From Flavobacterium aquaticum (GTDB taxonomy: Bacteria; Bacteroidota; Bacteroidia; Flavobacteriales; Flavobacteriaceae), in assembly GCF_003259835.1 (NCBI RefSeq), contig NZ_QLMI01000005.1:186001-250000 (forward strand): a DNA stretch of 64,000 nucleotides. The letters run 5' to 3'. This document shows positions 8,156 to 17,702 of this stretch, in pieces. The notes below the pieces were generated by a model. That model was not told the origin of the DNA and searched no databases. It saw nothing but the letters and a program-made list of their open reading frames with translations. The translations under genes and the position numbers were made by a program. Each line of letters begins with the position of its first letter. Position 1 is the first letter of the stretch.

Positions 8156-8156
8156 A

Positions 8157-8672
8157 TTAATTATTTAGTTCTCCTAATGTTTTGTGCGCTTTTCTTTTGT
8201 GATGCGTTTGTTTAAGATTTTCATTTCCTGAAATAATACTAATATTCCCATCGATTTCAAACATGGCTAATTTTACATCTTTGTAATATTCAATTCCGTG
8301 TTCGCGCATGGCTTCTTCAAGTTCTTCTGATGTAATTCCTAATCGAGCAAGAGTTTTGAATTCAGTTTTACCGTTATGAATTAAAATTTCTGGTTTGTCT
8401 TGAACCAATCCTTTAATAAATTTCGATTTCAACATTACTTTCTTAAAAATAAAATTGATTAAGAAAAGTGAAAAAGCAGCGATAATTCCGCCATACAACG
8501 AAGTATCAGCTCCAACCATCGCATTTTGCACCGAATTGCTAATTAGTAAAATCAGAATAACATCAGCCGTATTAAGTTGTGAAAGTTCTTTTTTTCCAAA
8601 TATTCGCAAAGCAATTATCATGAAAAAATAAACAGCAACACTTCTTAATGTGATGTCAATATACGGATTCAT
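8157..8672 (-). CDS. DUF421/YetF-like membrane protein
   Basis: The 171-residue protein matches the YetF group. Its transmembrane N-terminal half has FFMIIALRIFGKKELSQLN and DVILILLISNSVQNAMVG. A soluble C-terminal domain (about 90-150) follows, with PEILIHNGK, the TSEELEEAMREHGI helix and KLAMFEIDGNISII. In Bacillus these proteins sit in the spore or cell membrane and their role is unclear. The ATG overlaps the stop codon of the GldL-like gene (ATGA), which points to coupled translation within the operon. Confidence 0.82.
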   Translation of the reverse strand: MNPYIDITLRSVAVYFFMIIALRIFGKKELSQLNTADVILILLISNSVQNAMVGADTSLYGGIIAAFSLFLINFIFKKVMLKSKFIKGLVQDKPEILIHNGKTEFKTLARLGITSEELEEAMREHGIEYYKDVKLAMFEIDGNISIISGNENLKQTHHKRKAHKTLGELNN

Positions 8673-8851
8673 TTCGTATTTTTAAGTAAAACTACAATTA
8701 ACGTGATGATAGCAATTGCTTCGGTAAGCATCCCAAAAGTTAGCATAATTCCAGCTCCAGGCCAATGCATAATTTTAAATAAAGAACCAATTATTGTAAT
8801 CGCCATCCCTAAAAGGAACAGCACCAAAGGAACTGTATATTGCTTTTTCAT
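8669..8851 (-). CDS. GldL-like two-helix mini-protein
   Basis: Sixty residues form two hydrophobic helices joined by GSLFKIMHWPGAGIMLTFG. That linker is the hallmark of the N-terminal membrane part of the gliding-motility and type IX secretion motor protein GldL, but the long cytoplasmic and coiled-coil part of GldL is absent. The better start is the ATG at 8851 (MKKQYTVPL), one base after the RimB-RimK stop codon; an upstream ATG at 8878 would overlap that gene. It may be a stand-alone relative that packs against other membrane proteins. A motor role is not supported. Confidence 0.6.
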   Translation of the reverse strand: MKKQYTVPLVLFLLGMAITIIGSLFKIMHWPGAGIMLTFGMLTEAIAIITLIVVLLKNTK

Positions 8852-8852
8852 A

Positions 8853-10220
8853 TTATTTCCACTTAAAGTTTTTCTCAATCGCTTTAATCATTTCGCCTGC
8901 GATGTCTTTTTGAGTAGCGCCTTCAATTCCTTCTAAACCTGGAGATGAATTTACTTCTAACAATAAAGGACCTTTTGAAGAGCGAATAATATCAACTCCA
9001 GCCACTTTTAAATTCATAGCTTTTGCTGCTTTAATAGCAATTTTCTTTTCTTCCGAAGTAATTTTCACCACCGAAGCAGTTCCGCCCATGTGAATGTTAG
9101 CTCTGAATTCTCCGGGAGCAGCTTCACGTTGCATGGCAGCAACAACTTTTCCATCTACCACAAAAAGTCTCAAATCTTTACCATTGGCTTCTTTGATGAA
9201 TTCTTGCACTAAAATATTCGCATTTAAACTCTTGAAAGCATTAATTACGGATTCAGCTGCTTTTTTGGTTTCTGCCAAAACGACACCTTTTCCTTGTGTT
9301 CCTTCTAATAATTTTACAATCAAAGGCGAACCTCCAACCATTTTAATTAAATCGTCAGTATCTAAAGGTGAGTTGGCAAATCCAGTAGTTGGAATGTCAA
9401 CTCCGTTGTTTAATAATAATTGTAATGAAAACAGTTTATCTCTCGATTGCGTAATAGCAGATGCATTGTTTAAAGCAAAAACTTTTAAAGCTTCAAATTG
9501 ACGCGTTAAAGCACAACCATAATAGGTCATACTAGGACGAATTCTAGGAATTACGGCATCAAAATCGTTTAGAACTTTTCCTCCACGGTAATGAATTTCA
9601 GGTTTTGTTGCGTCTAATTTCATGTAGCAGTATTTCAAATTTAAGAAATGCATTTCATGACCTCTTAATTCGCCTGCTTCTAAAATTCGTTTGTTGCTAT
9701 ATAATTCTGGATTGCTTGCTAATAAACCAATTTTTAAACCTTTTTTAGATTCATTAGAAGCGTAGTAATATTCTTTTAGTTTTTCGGTTGTAGGTTGGCC
9801 CAATAAATAACGTTGCTCTGGATCGACCAAAACACGTCCCGACATCGCTTCACGACCTAATAACATTCGGAAACCCATCGAATCACGGTTGGTAAGTGTA
9901 ACTTCGATTTCCCAAGTTTTTCCACCAATCTCAAGTTTGGTTTTGATAACGTAGCGTTGTTCTCTAAAACCACTCGAACTTTTGACAACTCTTTTGTCTA
10001 CCAATGGTGCTTCGCAATGAATTACTGCTTTAGCATTATTTTGAATAGGATTTACGTCAAATTTAACCCAACTTTCACTGTCTTTTTCAAAAGTAACAAT
10101 ATTGATAGCGTGAAGAGCAGAAGTTTTTGCTCCTGAGTCAACACGTGCTTTAATTGTTGGGATTCCTAAAGTAGGGAAGGAACACCATTCTTCGCTACCT
10201 ACAATAACTTTGTCTAACAT
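8853..10220 (-). CDS. rimK: RimB-RimK fusion: retropepsin-like domain plus ATP-grasp glutamate ligase
   Basis: The 455-residue protein joins two domains. Residues 1-145 form a RimB-type retropepsin-like (ATP-dependent zinc protease family) domain with the aspartate signature [13 protein letters not shown] (D28) and a later [11 protein letters not shown]. Residues about 160-455 are an ATP-grasp ligase like RimK, which adds glutamates to ribosomal protein S6; they include [35 protein letters not shown] and [12 protein letters not shown]. In Pseudomonas, RimB and RimK are separate genes of one operon. Here they are covalently linked, so a peptidase-like domain could trim or control the same tail. 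The gene leads a five-gene operon with four membrane proteins. Confidence 0.85.
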   Translation of the reverse strand: MLDKVIVGSEEWCSFPTLGIPTIKARVDSGAKTSALHAINIVTFEKDSESWVKFDVNPIQNNAKAVIHCEAPLVDKRVVKSSSGFREQRYVIKTKLEIGGKTWEIEVTLTNRDSMGFRMLLGREAMSGRVLVDPEQRYLLGQPTTEKLKEYYYASNESKKGLKIGLLASNPELYSNKRILEAGELRGHEMHFLNLKYCYMKLDATKPEIHYRGGKVLNDFDAVIPRIRPSMTYYGCALTRQFEALKVFALNNASAITQSRDKLFSLQLLLNNGVDIPTTGFANSPLDTDDLIKMVGGSPLIVKLLEGTQGKGVVLAETKKAAESVINAFKSLNANILVQEFIKEANGKDLRLFVVDGKVVAAMQREAAPGEFRANIHMGGTASVVKITSEEKKIAIKAAKAMNLKVAGVDIIRSSKGPLLLEVNSSPGLEGIEGATQKDIAGEMIKAIEKNFKWK

Positions 10221-10288
10221 TTTTAAACGAATAAATTAAGAATCTAATGTAGTATTTTTTTTAATATAATTTTAAAATTGCATAAAAT

Positions 10289-10314
10289 AAAAAAACCAAG
10301 CTATGAGCTTGGTT
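10289..10314 (-). terminator. terminator overlapping the clpC stop codon
   Basis: On the minus strand AACCAAGCT pairs with AGCTTGGTT around CAT, followed by a T-run. The clpC stop codon (10301-10303) lies inside the hairpin. Confidence 0.8.
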
Positions 10315-12850
10315 CTTCTAATTTCTTAATTTCTATTTTGAGTTCTTGAGCTGTCTCATCTAAATCCATGAAAATCTGATCGCCTTCATGTATTTTGTGT
10401 GTGATGATTTCCTCTGCAAGTGCATCTTCAACATATTTTTGAATTGCTCTTTTTAAAGGTCGTGCACCAAATTGCTTATCGAAACCTTTTTCAGCAATAT
10501 AATCTTTTGCGGCTTCAGAAAGTTTTAAAGTGTATCCTAATTCTTTAACTCTTAAATATAATTTATCCATTTCAATATCGATAATTTTATCAATATCGTG
10601 TTTCTCTAAGGCATTGAAGACAATTACATCATCAATACGATTTAAGAATTCTGGAGCGAATGCTTTTTTCAAGGCATTTTCGATAATTCCTTTAGAATGT
10701 TCTTCGGTTTGTGCTTGTTTTGAAGCGGTTCCGAATCCAACGCCTTGACCAAAATCTTTCAATTGACGCGCTCCAACGTTAGAAGTCATAATGATAATCG
10801 TATTTCTAAAATCGATTTTACGTCCTAAACTATCTGTTAAATGTCCGTCATCTAAAACCTGAAGCATCATGTTGAAAACATCTGGATGTGCTTTTTCAAT
10901 CTCATCTAAAAGTACTACGCAGTATGGTTTTCTTCTTACTTTTTCCGTTAATTGTCCGCCTTCTTCATATCCAACGTATCCTGGAGGAGCTCCAACTAAT
11001 CTTGAAATCGCGAATTTTTCCATGTATTCACTCATGTCGATACGAACTAGTGCATCTTCTGAATCGAATAGTTCTTTTGCAATAACTTTTGCTAATTGTG
11101 TTTTACCAACTCCGGTTTGACCTAAGAAAATAAACGAACCAATTGGCTTGTTCGGGTCTTTCAATCCAGCACGATTTCTTTGGATAGATTTTGCAATTTT
11201 TAATACTGCTTCGTCTTGTCCAATCACCTTACCTTTAATAAGTTCTGGTAGGTGAGCTAATTTATTACTTTCAGTTTGAGCAATACGATTTACTGGAATT
11301 CCTGTCATCATAGAAACCACATCGGCAACGTTATCTTCTGTAACTGTTACTTTGTTGTTTTTTGAATCTTCTTCCCATTGTTCTTGAGCAATTGCTAAGT
11401 CTTTTTCGATACGTTTTTCATCATCACGAAGTTTAGCAGCTTCCTCGTATTTTTGTTTTTTAACAACTGTGTTTTTAAGCTCACGAACTTCTTCCAACTG
11501 ACGTTCTAATTCCAAAATTTGTTTCGGAACATCAATATTAATAATGTGAACACGAGAACCTGCTTCATCTAAAGCGTCAATAGCTTTGTCTGGAAGGAAT
11601 CGGTCGGTCATGTATCGATTTGTTAATTTCACACAAGCTTCGATTGCTTCTGGTGTATATAAAACGTTGTGATGGTCTTCGTATTTTGGTTTGATGTTGT
11701 TTAAAATGGTAATCGTTTCTTCAACAGATGTTGGTTCTACAATTACTTTTTGGAAACGTCTTTCTAAAGCACCATCTTTTTCAATATATTGACGGTATTC
11801 GTCCAAAGTAGTTGCTCCAACACATTGAATTTCACCTCTTGCTAATGCTGGTTTGAACATATTTGAAGCATCAAGCGAACCTGTTGCACCTCCAGCACCA
11901 ACAATAGTGTGAATTTCATCAATGAATAAAATGATGTCGTCGTTTTTCTCTAATTCATTCATTACCGCTTTCATTCTTTCTTCGAATTGTCCGCGGTATT
12001 TTGTACCAGCTACTAAACTTGCTAAATCAAGTGTAACCACACGTTTGTTGAATAAATTTCTAGATACTTTTTTCTTAATGATTCGCAATGCTAAACCTTC
12101 AGCAATTGCTGATTTTCCAACTCCAGGTTCTCCAATTAAAAGTGGGTTGTTTTTCTTTCTTCGACTTAAAATTTGAGAAACACGCTCGATTTCTTTCTCA
12201 CGTCCCACAACTGGGTCTAGTTTTCCTTCTTCTGCCATTTCGGTTAAGTCACGACCGAAGTTATCTAAAACTGGAGTTTTTGATTTTTTATTGGTTTTTC
12301 CACCTGATGGCGGATTGTTAAATGAGCTTTCTTTTAAACTGTCATCTTGTCCTGAATCGTCATTGAACGACTCCGCTTTTGGCAAGTTTTCTAAATAATC
12401 GTCTTCGTTTGTCATCATGGCTGTATACTGTTCTTTAACGGTTTCGTAATCGATTTTTAATTTACCCATCAATTTAGTTGTTGGGTCGTTTTCATTGCGT
12501 AAAATGCATAGTAATAGGTGTGCGGTACTTATTTCAGAGTTGTTAAAAAGTTTCGCTTCTAAAAAGGTTGTTTTTAATGCGCGTTCCGCTTGGCGTGTAA
12601 GATGCAAGTTCTTCTTTTCAATATTTTGAATACCATTTGGATTTGCAGGGCTAAGTATCTCTACTTTTTTTCTTAAGTGAGATAAATCCACAGCTAAATT
12701 ATTCAAGATGTTAATTGCTTTTCCATTGCCATCTCGAAGTATTCCTAGCATTAAGTGTTCGGTACCAATAAAGTCGTGACCTAATCGTAAAGCTTCTTCT
12801 TTACTGTAGGTAATTACGTCTTTAACTCGTGGTGAAAAATTATCGTCCAT
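10301..12850 (-). CDS. clpC: ClpC-type AAA+ unfoldase
   Basis: The 849-residue protein unfolds substrates for ClpP. It has a double Clp-N repeat (about 1-145), a first AAA+ domain with Walker A GEPGVGKS (240-247) and Walker B ILFIDEIH, a middle coiled domain of UVR/M type (about 450-500), and a second AAA+ domain with GQTGVGKT (577-584). The VGFG loop needed for ClpP docking follows VGARQLKDFGQG. Translation probably starts at the ATG at 12850 (MDDNFSPRVKDVI), because the frame upstream encodes an unrelated 16-residue extension. It is divergent from gyrA. ClpC rather than ClpB is chosen because the middle domain is short. Confidence 0.95.
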   Translation of the reverse strand: MDDNFSPRVKDVITYSKEEALRLGHDFIGTEHLMLGILRDGNGKAINILNNLAVDLSHLRKKVEILSPANPNGIQNIEKKNLHLTRQAERALKTTFLEAKLFNNSEISTAHLLLCILRNENDPTTKLMGKLKIDYETVKEQYTAMMTNEDDYLENLPKAESFNDDSGQDDSLKESSFNNPPSGGKTNKKSKTPVLDNFGRDLTEMAEEGKLDPVVGREKEIERVSQILSRRKKNNPLLIGEPGVGKSAIAEGLALRIIKKKVSRNLFNKRVVTLDLASLVAGTKYRGQFEERMKAVMNELEKNDDIILFIDEIHTIVGAGGATGSLDASNMFKPALARGEIQCVGATTLDEYRQYIEKDGALERRFQKVIVEPTSVEETITILNNIKPKYEDHHNVLYTPEAIEACVKLTNRYMTDRFLPDKAIDALDEAGSRVHIINIDVPKQILELERQLEEVRELKNTVVKKQKYEEAAKLRDDEKRIEKDLAIAQEQWEEDSKNNKVTVTEDNVADVVSMMTGIPVNRIAQTESNKLAHLPELIKGKVIGQDEAVLKIAKSIQRNRAGLKDPNKPIGSFIFLGQTGVGKTQLAKVIAKELFDSEDALVRIDMSEYMEKFAISRLVGAPPGYVGYEEGGQLTEKVRRKPYCVVLLDEIEKAHPDVFNMMLQVLDDGHLTDSLGRKIDFRNTIIIMTSNVGARQLKDFGQGVGFGTASKQAQTEEHSKGIIENALKKAFAPEFLNRIDDVIVFNALEKHDIDKIIDIEMDKLYLRVKELGYTLKLSEAAKDYIAEKGFDKQFGARPLKRAIQKYVEDALAEEIITHKIHEGDQIFMDLDETAQELKIEIKKLEEPSS

Positions 12851-13033
12851 AGCATTAGTAATATAAGTAAAAGTACAAAATTCTATAAGGAAATACAAAA
12901 ATCATACCTTATAAAAAGTACAGATAGGCTAAATGACAAAAAATATTTGAAAAATGAAAGAAAGTAGGATAGGATTTATAAGCAATTTGTAAACAAAATT
13001 GTTAATAAATAGTCGAAATAAGTGTTTTAAAAT

Positions 13034-13065
13034 TTGTGCTAAAAGTTCAAAAAGCCGTATATTGG
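13034..13065 (+). promoter_or_regulatory. candidate gyrA promoter
   Basis: TTG (13034-13036), a 21-base spacer and TATATTGG (13058-13065) fit the flavobacterial promoter with one mismatch in the -7 box. The gyrA ATG lies 40 bases further on. Confidence 0.4.
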
Positions 13066-13105
13066 CACGTTTTAGTACTAATATATAATTTTAATATAAA
13101 TACTT

Positions 13106-15661
13106 ATGTCAGAAGGAGAAAAGTTAATTCCTATTAACATAGAGGAAGAAATGAAATCAGCTTACATCGATTATTCGATGTCTGTTATTGTATCAAGAGC
13201 ACTTCCTGATGTTAGAGATGGTTTAAAGCCTGTTCACCGAAGAGTACTTTATGGAATGTATGATTTGGGAGTTAACTCAAGATCTGCCCACAAAAAATCG
13301 GCGAGAATTGTCGGAGAGGTTTTAGGAAAGTATCACCCACATGGAGATTCCTCAGTATACGACGCTATGGTACGTATGGCTCAGGAATGGAGTATGCGTT
13401 ATTTATTGGTTGACGGTCAAGGTAACTTTGGTTCTGTCGATGGAGATAGTCCAGCAGCAATGCGTTACACGGAAGCCAGAATGAAAAAGATTTCGGAAGA
13501 AATGTTGGCTGATATCGATAAAGAAACAGTTGATTTTCAATTAAACTTTGACGATACATTACAAGAGCCAACAGTTATGCCAACTAAAATACCAACTTTG
13601 TTAGTAAACGGAGCTTCGGGTATTGCAGTAGGTATGGCTACAAATATGGCGCCTCACAACTTAACTGAGGTTGTTGATGGTACTTTGGCTTACATTGATA
13701 ACAATGATATTGAAATTGATGAGTTAATAAATTATATCAAAGCTCCAGATTTCCCAACAGGAGGAATTATCTATGGTTACGAAGGAGTAAGAGAAGCATT
13801 CAAAACAGGTAGAGGTCGTATTGTAATGCGTGCTAAAGTTGGTTTTGAAGAAGTAAATGGAAAAGAAGCGATCATTGTAACTGAAATTCCTTATCAAGTA
13901 AATAAGGCAAATATGATTAAACATACTGCCGATTTAGTAAATGATAAGAAAATAGAAGGTATATCAAACATTCGTGATGAATCGGATAGAAATGGTATGC
14001 GTGTGGTTTATGAATTAAAACGTGATGCGGTTCCAAACGTAGTTTTAAATACATTATATAAATATACTCAATTACAGGCTTCATTCAGTGTAAATAATAT
14101 TGCATTGGTAAAAGGGCGTCCGCAAATGTTGAATCTTAAAGATTTGATTTACCATTTCGTGGAACACCGTCATGATGTTGTAGTTCGTAGAGCACAATAT
14201 GATTTAAGAAAAGCTGAAGAAAGAGCTCATATTTTAGAAGGTTTAATTATTGCTTCTGATAATATTGATGAAGTAATCAAAATCATTAGAGCTTCTAAAG
14301 ATGGTGACGAAGCAAGAACAAAATTAATTGAGCGCTTCAAATTATCTGAAATTCAAGCACGTGCAATCGTAGAAATGCGTTTAAGACAATTAACAGGTCT
14401 TGAGCAAGATAAATTACGCGCTGAGTACGAAGAAATCATGAAATTGATTGCATATTTGAAAGAATTATTGGCAAGCAAAGAAATGAGAATGCAAGTAATT
14501 AAAGACGAATTAACTGAAATCAGAGATAAATATGGTGATGAGCGTCGTTCGCAAATCGAATATTCTGGTGGAGATGTTAGTATCGAAGATTTAATTGCTG
14601 ATGAAAGTGTTGTAATTACTATTTCTCATGCTGGTTATATCAAACGTACTTCGTTATCAGAATACAAAACACAAAATAGAGGAGGAGTTGGACAAAAATC
14701 GGCTGGAACTAGAGATCAAGATTTCTTAGAGCATTTATTTGTAGCAACAAATCACCAATATTTAATGTATTTCACGCAAAAAGGTAAATGTTATTGGATG
14801 CGTGTTTACGAAATTCCAGAAGGAACAAAAACAAGTAAAGGTCGTGCTATTCAAAACTTAATCAACATTGAAAGTGATGATAAAGTAAAAGCATTTATCT
14901 GTACGCAAGACTTAAAAGACCAAGATTACATCAATAGTCACTATGTAATTATGGCTACGAAACAAGGTCAAGTTAAGAAAACACCATTAGAACAATATTC
15001 ACGTCCACGTCAAAACGGAATCAACGCAATTACAATTAAAGAAGACGATGAATTAATCGAAGCAAAATTAACTACAGGAAACAGTCAAGTTTTATTGGCA
15101 GTTAAGTCTGGTAAATTAGTTCGTTTTGAAGAAGAGAAAACGCGTCCAATGGGAAGAACTGCTTCAGGAGTTAGAGGTATTACCTTAGCCGATGAAAAAG
15201 ATGAAGTTATTGGAATGGTTTCTATCGATAAAGATCATGTTGCAGATTCTCAAATTTTAGTGGTTACCGAAAACGGTTACGGAAAACGTACCAAATTAGT
15301 TGATGACGATGGAGAAGATGTTTACAGAATCACGAATCGTGGTGGAAAAGGTGTTAAAACACTTAACATTACTGAGAAAACCGGAGCTTTAATAGCAATT
15401 AATAACGTTACCGATGCTGATGATTTAATGATTATCAACAAATCAGGATTAACTATTAGAATGATGGTTTCTGATTTACGTGTGATGGGAAGAGCAACTC
15501 AAGGAGTTCGACTAATCAACATCAAAGGAAACGATTCAATCGCTGCAGTAACTAAAGTACTTCGCGAAGATGAAGAAGTTGAATTAGACGAAAATGGAGA
15601 TATTTCTGATGCTGAAACTGGTACAGATATTGATTCATCAGAAGAAGAAACACAAGAATAA
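13106..15661 (+). CDS. gyrA: DNA gyrase subunit A
   Basis: This 851-residue protein is the cleavage and rejoining subunit of gyrase. The winged-helix core contains the catalytic tyrosine ([11 protein letters not shown]121). The quinolone region [18 protein letters not shown] has Ser82 and Asp86 at the positions of E. coli Ser83 and Asp87, so no classical resistance change is present. The C-terminal beta-pinwheel begins near [14 protein letters not shown]. Its GyrA box reads QNRGGVG, which departs from the usual Q-R/K-RGG-R/K-G at two positions. The tail is acidic, ending SSEEETQE. ParC is the other candidate, but length and pinwheel favour GyrA. Confidence 0.95.
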   Translation: MSEGEKLIPINIEEEMKSAYIDYSMSVIVSRALPDVRDGLKPVHRRVLYGMYDLGVNSRSAHKKSARIVGEVLGKYHPHGDSSVYDAMVRMAQEWSMRYLLVDGQGNFGSVDGDSPAAMRYTEARMKKISEEMLADIDKETVDFQLNFDDTLQEPTVMPTKIPTLLVNGASGIAVGMATNMAPHNLTEVVDGTLAYIDNNDIEIDELINYIKAPDFPTGGIIYGYEGVREAFKTGRGRIVMRAKVGFEEVNGKEAIIVTEIPYQVNKANMIKHTADLVNDKKIEGISNIRDESDRNGMRVVYELKRDAVPNVVLNTLYKYTQLQASFSVNNIALVKGRPQMLNLKDLIYHFVEHRHDVVVRRAQYDLRKAEERAHILEGLIIASDNIDEVIKIIRASKDGDEARTKLIERFKLSEIQARAIVEMRLRQLTGLEQDKLRAEYEEIMKLIAYLKELLASKEMRMQVIKDELTEIRDKYGDERRSQIEYSGGDVSIEDLIADESVVITISHAGYIKRTSLSEYKTQNRGGVGQKSAGTRDQDFLEHLFVATNHQYLMYFTQKGKCYWMRVYEIPEGTKTSKGRAIQNLINIESDDKVKAFICTQDLKDQDYINSHYVIMATKQGQVKKTPLEQYSRPRQNGINAITIKEDDELIEAKLTTGNSQVLLAVKSGKLVRFEEEKTRPMGRTASGVRGITLADEKDEVIGMVSIDKDHVADSQILVVTENGYGKRTKLVDDDGEDVYRITNRGGKGVKTLNITEKTGALIAINNVTDADDLMIINKSGLTIRMMVSDLRVMGRATQGVRLINIKGNDSIAAVTKVLREDEEVELDENGDISDAETGTDIDSSEEETQE

Positions 15662-15671
15662 ATAGAATAAG

Positions 15672-15697
15672 GCCCAAATTTATTTTGGGCTTTTGTT
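15672..15697 (+). terminator. gyrA terminator
   Basis: GCCCAAAT pairs with ATTTTGGGC around a short AT loop, followed by TTTTGTTT. It lies 11 bases after the gyrA stop and 20 bases before the next start codon. Confidence 0.8.
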
Positions 15698-15716
15698 TAA
15701 CCCAGATTTTAAAACA

Positions 15717-16823
15717 ATGAAAAAATTAGTATTAAGTGCAACACTTTTATTGTCAGTTGCCACATTTGCTCAAAAAGATGAGCTAAAAACATTAAAGAAA
15801 ATTTATAGTAAAGAAACTATTTCTGAAAAAGATTTAGAAACATATAAATCTACAAGCGATGCATTACAAACTTTAGCTACTGAAGAATCTGATAAAGTGT
15901 ATGCAAAGTTTTACAAAACTATGTATCCAACAGTAGTTTTAGCTTCTAAAGGAGCAAAAGCAACTGTGCAAGATCAAATGAATTTGTATAAGCCAGAGTT
16001 TATTAAAGAATATGGAGAAGTAATTGATGAAACTTTAGAATTCGAAAAAAAATCAGGTAAAAAGATTTATACTGATGAATTAATTCAAGAGAAAACCGAA
16101 TTTAAACAAGGATTATCTGCTATTGCAATGAATTTAAATAATACATCTAAATTTAAAGAAGCTTCAGCATTGTTTTATTCTTTATATGTATTTGATCCCA
16201 AACAAGAAGGTAAATCACTTAAAAATGCATGTATTTTAGCTGTTCAAGCTGAGGATTTTAAGTTGGCTCAAAAGCTATATGAAGAATATGTAGTTAGTGA
16301 TTATTTGAATAATGGAGTTACTTTTTATGCGGTTAATAAAGCAAATGGAAATGAAGAAGAATTTAATACAAGAGCAGATAGAACACATTACATAACTTTA
16401 GGATCTCATGAAAAACCAAAAGATGTTAAAAATTCAACAAAAAAACCAGATGTATTAAAGTTGTTAGCTCTAATTTATTCTCAAAATTCAGAATTAGAAA
16501 AAGCTAAAACCGCTTATGCCGAAGCAAGAAAATTAGCACCCAATGATGAAGAATTAAAACAAGGAGAATTTCAAATTTATTATAATGCAGGAATTTCGCA
16601 TTTAGCTGACGAAGAAAAGTTGATAAATGAAATTAATAGTTCAAGAAATGATGCGAAAAAATTTGATGAGTTAATGAAAAAGAGAAAAGAAATGTTTCTA
16701 AAAGCTTTGCCAGATTTTGAAAAAGCATATTCTATTAATCCAACTGATGCTAACACTAAAAGTTTATTAAAATCAGCTTACGATATTACAGGCCAGCCTG
16801 AAAAAGCAAAGGCTATCAACTAA
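15717..16823 (+). CDS. secreted tetratricopeptide-repeat protein
   Basis: The 368-residue protein opens with a clear signal peptide (MKKLVLSATLLLSVATFAQ), cleaved after the FAQ motif common in flavobacteria, so it is periplasmic or cell-surface. The ATG at 15717 is chosen over a TTG 24 bases upstream because it begins the signal. The mature part is helical. TPR-like pairs are visible around LLALIYSQNSELEKAKTAYAE and ALPDFEKAYSINPTDANTK, with weaker ones earlier. TPR proteins scaffold protein contacts; its partner is unknown. It follows gyrA but has its own terminator on each side. Confidence 0.75.
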   Translation: MKKLVLSATLLLSVATFAQKDELKTLKKIYSKETISEKDLETYKSTSDALQTLATEESDKVYAKFYKTMYPTVVLASKGAKATVQDQMNLYKPEFIKEYGEVIDETLEFEKKSGKKIYTDELIQEKTEFKQGLSAIAMNLNNTSKFKEASALFYSLYVFDPKQEGKSLKNACILAVQAEDFKLAQKLYEEYVVSDYLNNGVTFYAVNKANGNEEEFNTRADRTHYITLGSHEKPKDVKNSTKKPDVLKLLALIYSQNSELEKAKTAYAEARKLAPNDEELKQGEFQIYYNAGISHLADEEKLINEINSSRNDAKKFDELMKKRKEMFLKALPDFEKAYSINPTDANTKSLLKSAYDITGQPEKAKAIN

Positions 16824-16826
16824 AAC

Positions 16827-16856
16827 AAAAAGTCCCGATTTAATCGGGACTTTTTA
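16827..16856. terminator. bidirectional terminator, copy 1 of an exact 30-bp repeat
   Basis: AAAAAGTCCCGATT pairs with AATCGGGACTTTTT around a minimal TA turn. All 30 bases are repeated exactly at 60791-60820. It separates convergent genes, and its last three bases provide the stop codon of the NlpC/P60 gene on the minus strand. Confidence 0.88.
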
Positions 16857-17615
16857 TATTACTTTTTTAATAACTCTTAGTTTATGAGTGTGTCGATTGG
16901 TTTCTGCATTGTATATTCCCAAATGATCTAATCTGTCAATTCGTACTTTTCCTGAAGCGTGAATGATGTAGTTGTTTTCCATCATAATTCCTACGTGAAT
17001 GATATTGCCTTCTTCGTTGTCAAAAAAAGCTAAATCACCAGGTTCACTTTCTTCAATAAAACTTAAAGCTTCTCCTTGTGTAGCTTGTTGCGAAGCATCT
17101 CGTAAAAGTTTGTGACCATTTAGTTTATACACCATTTGAGTAAATCCAGAACAATCAATTCCAAAAGGAGTTTTTCCTCCCCATAAATAAGGAGCATTCA
17201 AATACATGAAAGCCGTTTTGATTAAATCTGATTTTGGTTTTTCACCACAAACTTTAATACCTTCAAAACTATATTTATTGGTGTTAATTTCTTCAATATC
17301 TAAAAATGATAGAGAAGCGCCCAATGTAATTGAAGTTAATTGATTGTTTGGAGTAGTAATATATTCCACCAAATCAGCATTTAAAACAATTGGAGTATCA
17401 TTTAAAATTTGGTATTGCTCTTCTGAAATAGCTTGATATTGCTTCGAGTCAATCCAACCGATGTAGTTATCATATGCCAATTCCACCTGCACCCATTTGG
17501 CAGTCATTTCTAAAATTTTAAAGTGTTCGCCAAAGAGCAATTGCGAAACTTGTTCGCTTCGGTCACTAGCTTCTGCTCTTACGGGTACTATGGCTAAATT
17601 ACAAATTCCAAACAT
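16854..17615 (-). CDS. SH3b-NlpC/P60 peptidoglycan hydrolase
   Basis: The 253-residue protein combines an N-terminal bacterial SH3-like region (about 8-120; VPVRAEASDRSEQVSQLLFGE and YIGWIDSKQY) with a C-terminal NlpC/P60 cysteine peptidase. The catalytic set is Cys155 in GIDCSGFTQ, His207 in NIIHVGIMM and His219 in YIIHASGKV. Such enzymes cut gamma-D-glutamyl links of the stem peptide during recycling or remodelling, resembling YkfC or DvLysin-type layouts. No signal peptide is visible, so a cytoplasmic recycling role is possible. The stop codon is supplied by the terminator repeat. Confidence 0.9.
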   Translation of the reverse strand: MFGICNLAIVPVRAEASDRSEQVSQLLFGEHFKILEMTAKWVQVELAYDNYIGWIDSKQYQAISEEQYQILNDTPIVLNADLVEYITTPNNQLTSITLGASLSFLDIEEINTNKYSFEGIKVCGEKPKSDLIKTAFMYLNAPYLWGGKTPFGIDCSGFTQMVYKLNGHKLLRDASQQATQGEALSFIEESEPGDLAFFDNEEGNIIHVGIMMENNYIIHASGKVRIDRLDHLGIYNAETNRHTHKLRVIKKVI

Positions 17616-17702
17616 GTTGGTTCAAAATAAGAAATGATGAATTAAGAATTTAATTACAAATGTAATTAAAATTCAAAATTCACCATTAATAAAAGTTATA
17701 AA

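Noticed and set aside
15693..15716. TTG start eight codons upstream of the TPR protein
   Set aside because: It lies in the T-rich tail of the gyrA terminator, and the ATG at 15717 begins a perfect signal peptide.
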